Below, one piece after another: positions 5,013 to 5,344 of a DNA stretch of 5,344 bases. The stretch is taken from the NCBI GenBank assembly GCA_041167675.1, contig JBEEIB010000089.1, forward strand, positions 1 to 5,344, in the 5' to 3' direction. Positions within the stretch are counted from its first letter, which is position 1; each line of letters opens with the position of its first letter. A program made the position numbers and the translations under genes. The notes beneath the pieces were generated by a model. The model searched no databases and was not told where the DNA came from. It was given only the letters and a program-made list of their open reading frames with translations. This DNA is from DASTDH01 sp041167675. GTDB taxonomy: Bacteria; Verrucomicrobiota; Verrucomicrobiia; Chthoniobacterales; JAFAMB01.

Positions 5013-5344
5013 ATGGAAAGCATCGACCTAACGACTCAGCCACCACGCAGCCCTTATCAAAAAATGGAAGGCCTAAACATGATGCCCCGCACGATCGATA
5101 AATTGCGGGCGAAGCTTTCTGGGGGAAAGATTGGCGTGTATAGTATCACTACGGCATTTGCACCCGGCTTAAGCCTTATGCTTCTCGATGGCATTGGCGT
5201 GACCGAAGAATGTCTACTCGAAATTGTGCAGAAGGTGTCGGTTGAAGATGAAATCGCTGACTGGCTGCGGAGAAATGCCGATCTGTCGAGCGTCGCTTCA
5301 CTGAACAAGAAACTTTTCAGCCCACGAATTGAAGATGTGCTGGC
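5013..5344 (+). CDS. DUF5069 family protein, cut by the window end
   Basis: From the ATG at 5013 the product reads M-E-S-I-D-L-T-T-Q-P-P-R-S-P-Y-Q-K-M-E-G, then M-M-P-R-T-I-D-K-L-R-A-K-L-S-G-G-K-I-G-V-Y. The D-L-T-x-x-P-P-R-S-P and L-P-R-T-I-D-K-x-R-A motifs mark DUF5069 proteins, of unknown function and about 130-160 residues. It goes on with L-L-D-G-I-G-V-T-E-E and I-A-D-W-L-R-R-N-A-D-L-S and is still open at the window end (110 full codons). Nearer ATGs at 5064, 5079 and 5082 are in frame. GGAAGG (5066-5071) would suit 5079, but that start would drop the conserved D-L-T...P-P-R-S-P segment, so I choose 5013 despite its weak ribosome binding site. An in-frame TAA lies directly upstream (5010-5012). 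This is the only gene here with no visible damage. Confidence 0.8.
   Translation, partial: MESIDLTTQPPRSPYQKMEGLNMMPRTIDKLRAKLSGGKIGVYSITTAFAPGLSLMLLDGIGVTEECLLEIVQKVSVEDEIADWLRRNADLSSVASLNKKLFSPRIEDVL

Noticed and set aside
1..5344. CRISPR array, tRNA, rRNA, retron or other defence system
   Set aside because: No regularly spaced repeats, no cloverleaf or rRNA signatures, and no reverse transcriptase, Cas or restriction motifs were seen on either strand.

Overview
This window looks like a stretch of decayed bacterial chromosome. I recognise seven protein families and an insertion-sequence remnant with confidence, plus one small-protein fragment less surely. Only the last gene shows no damage, and it is cut by the window edge. 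The families (dienelactone-hydrolase-like alpha/beta hydrolase, CHAD protein, guanylate-kinase-like P-loop kinase, APC amino-acid permease, glutathione-independent formaldehyde dehydrogenase, acyl-CoA-dehydrogenase-like flavoprotein, IS3 transposase, DUF5069) fit a metabolically versatile environmental bacterium of moderate GC, perhaps a proteobacterium. The sequence gives no safe lineage: no rRNA, tRNA or conserved housekeeping operon is present.

Layout. 1-216 (+): fragment of an alpha/beta hydrolase, open at the window edge and truncated at its 3' side. 257-1275 (-): CHAD protein with a one-base frameshift near 571. 1461-2218 (-): guanylate-kinase-like protein whose P-loop region joins a good ATG only if one base is restored in an A run. 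2205-2430: no convincing gene. 2432-2646 (+): coding-like frame of unknown identity. 2649-3155: the 5' part of an amino-acid permease (+) and the 5' part of fdhA (-) meet tail to tail at about 2921, both lacking their 3' parts. 3176-3226: long near-perfect inverted repeat upstream of fdhA. 3240-3418: unassigned. 3408-4058 (-): 5' part of an acyl-CoA-dehydrogenase-like gene, with overlapping inverted repeats just upstream. 4141-4166: IS-end-like sequence truncating a small conserved protein (4164-4289, -). 4312-4768 (+): right-hand remnant of an IS3-family element. 5013-5344 (+): DUF5069 protein running off the window.

The CHAD and kinase genes lie in the same direction and may once have been one transcription unit. 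Otherwise the parts do not form a working pathway. The pattern is best explained by IS activity followed by deletions and point decay. Because three of the lesions are single missing bases, assembly or sequencing error must also be excluded. I see no convincing new biological system. The best leads are the tail-to-tail gene junction, the alternative hairpins at 4073-4104 and the small protein cut by an IS-like end.
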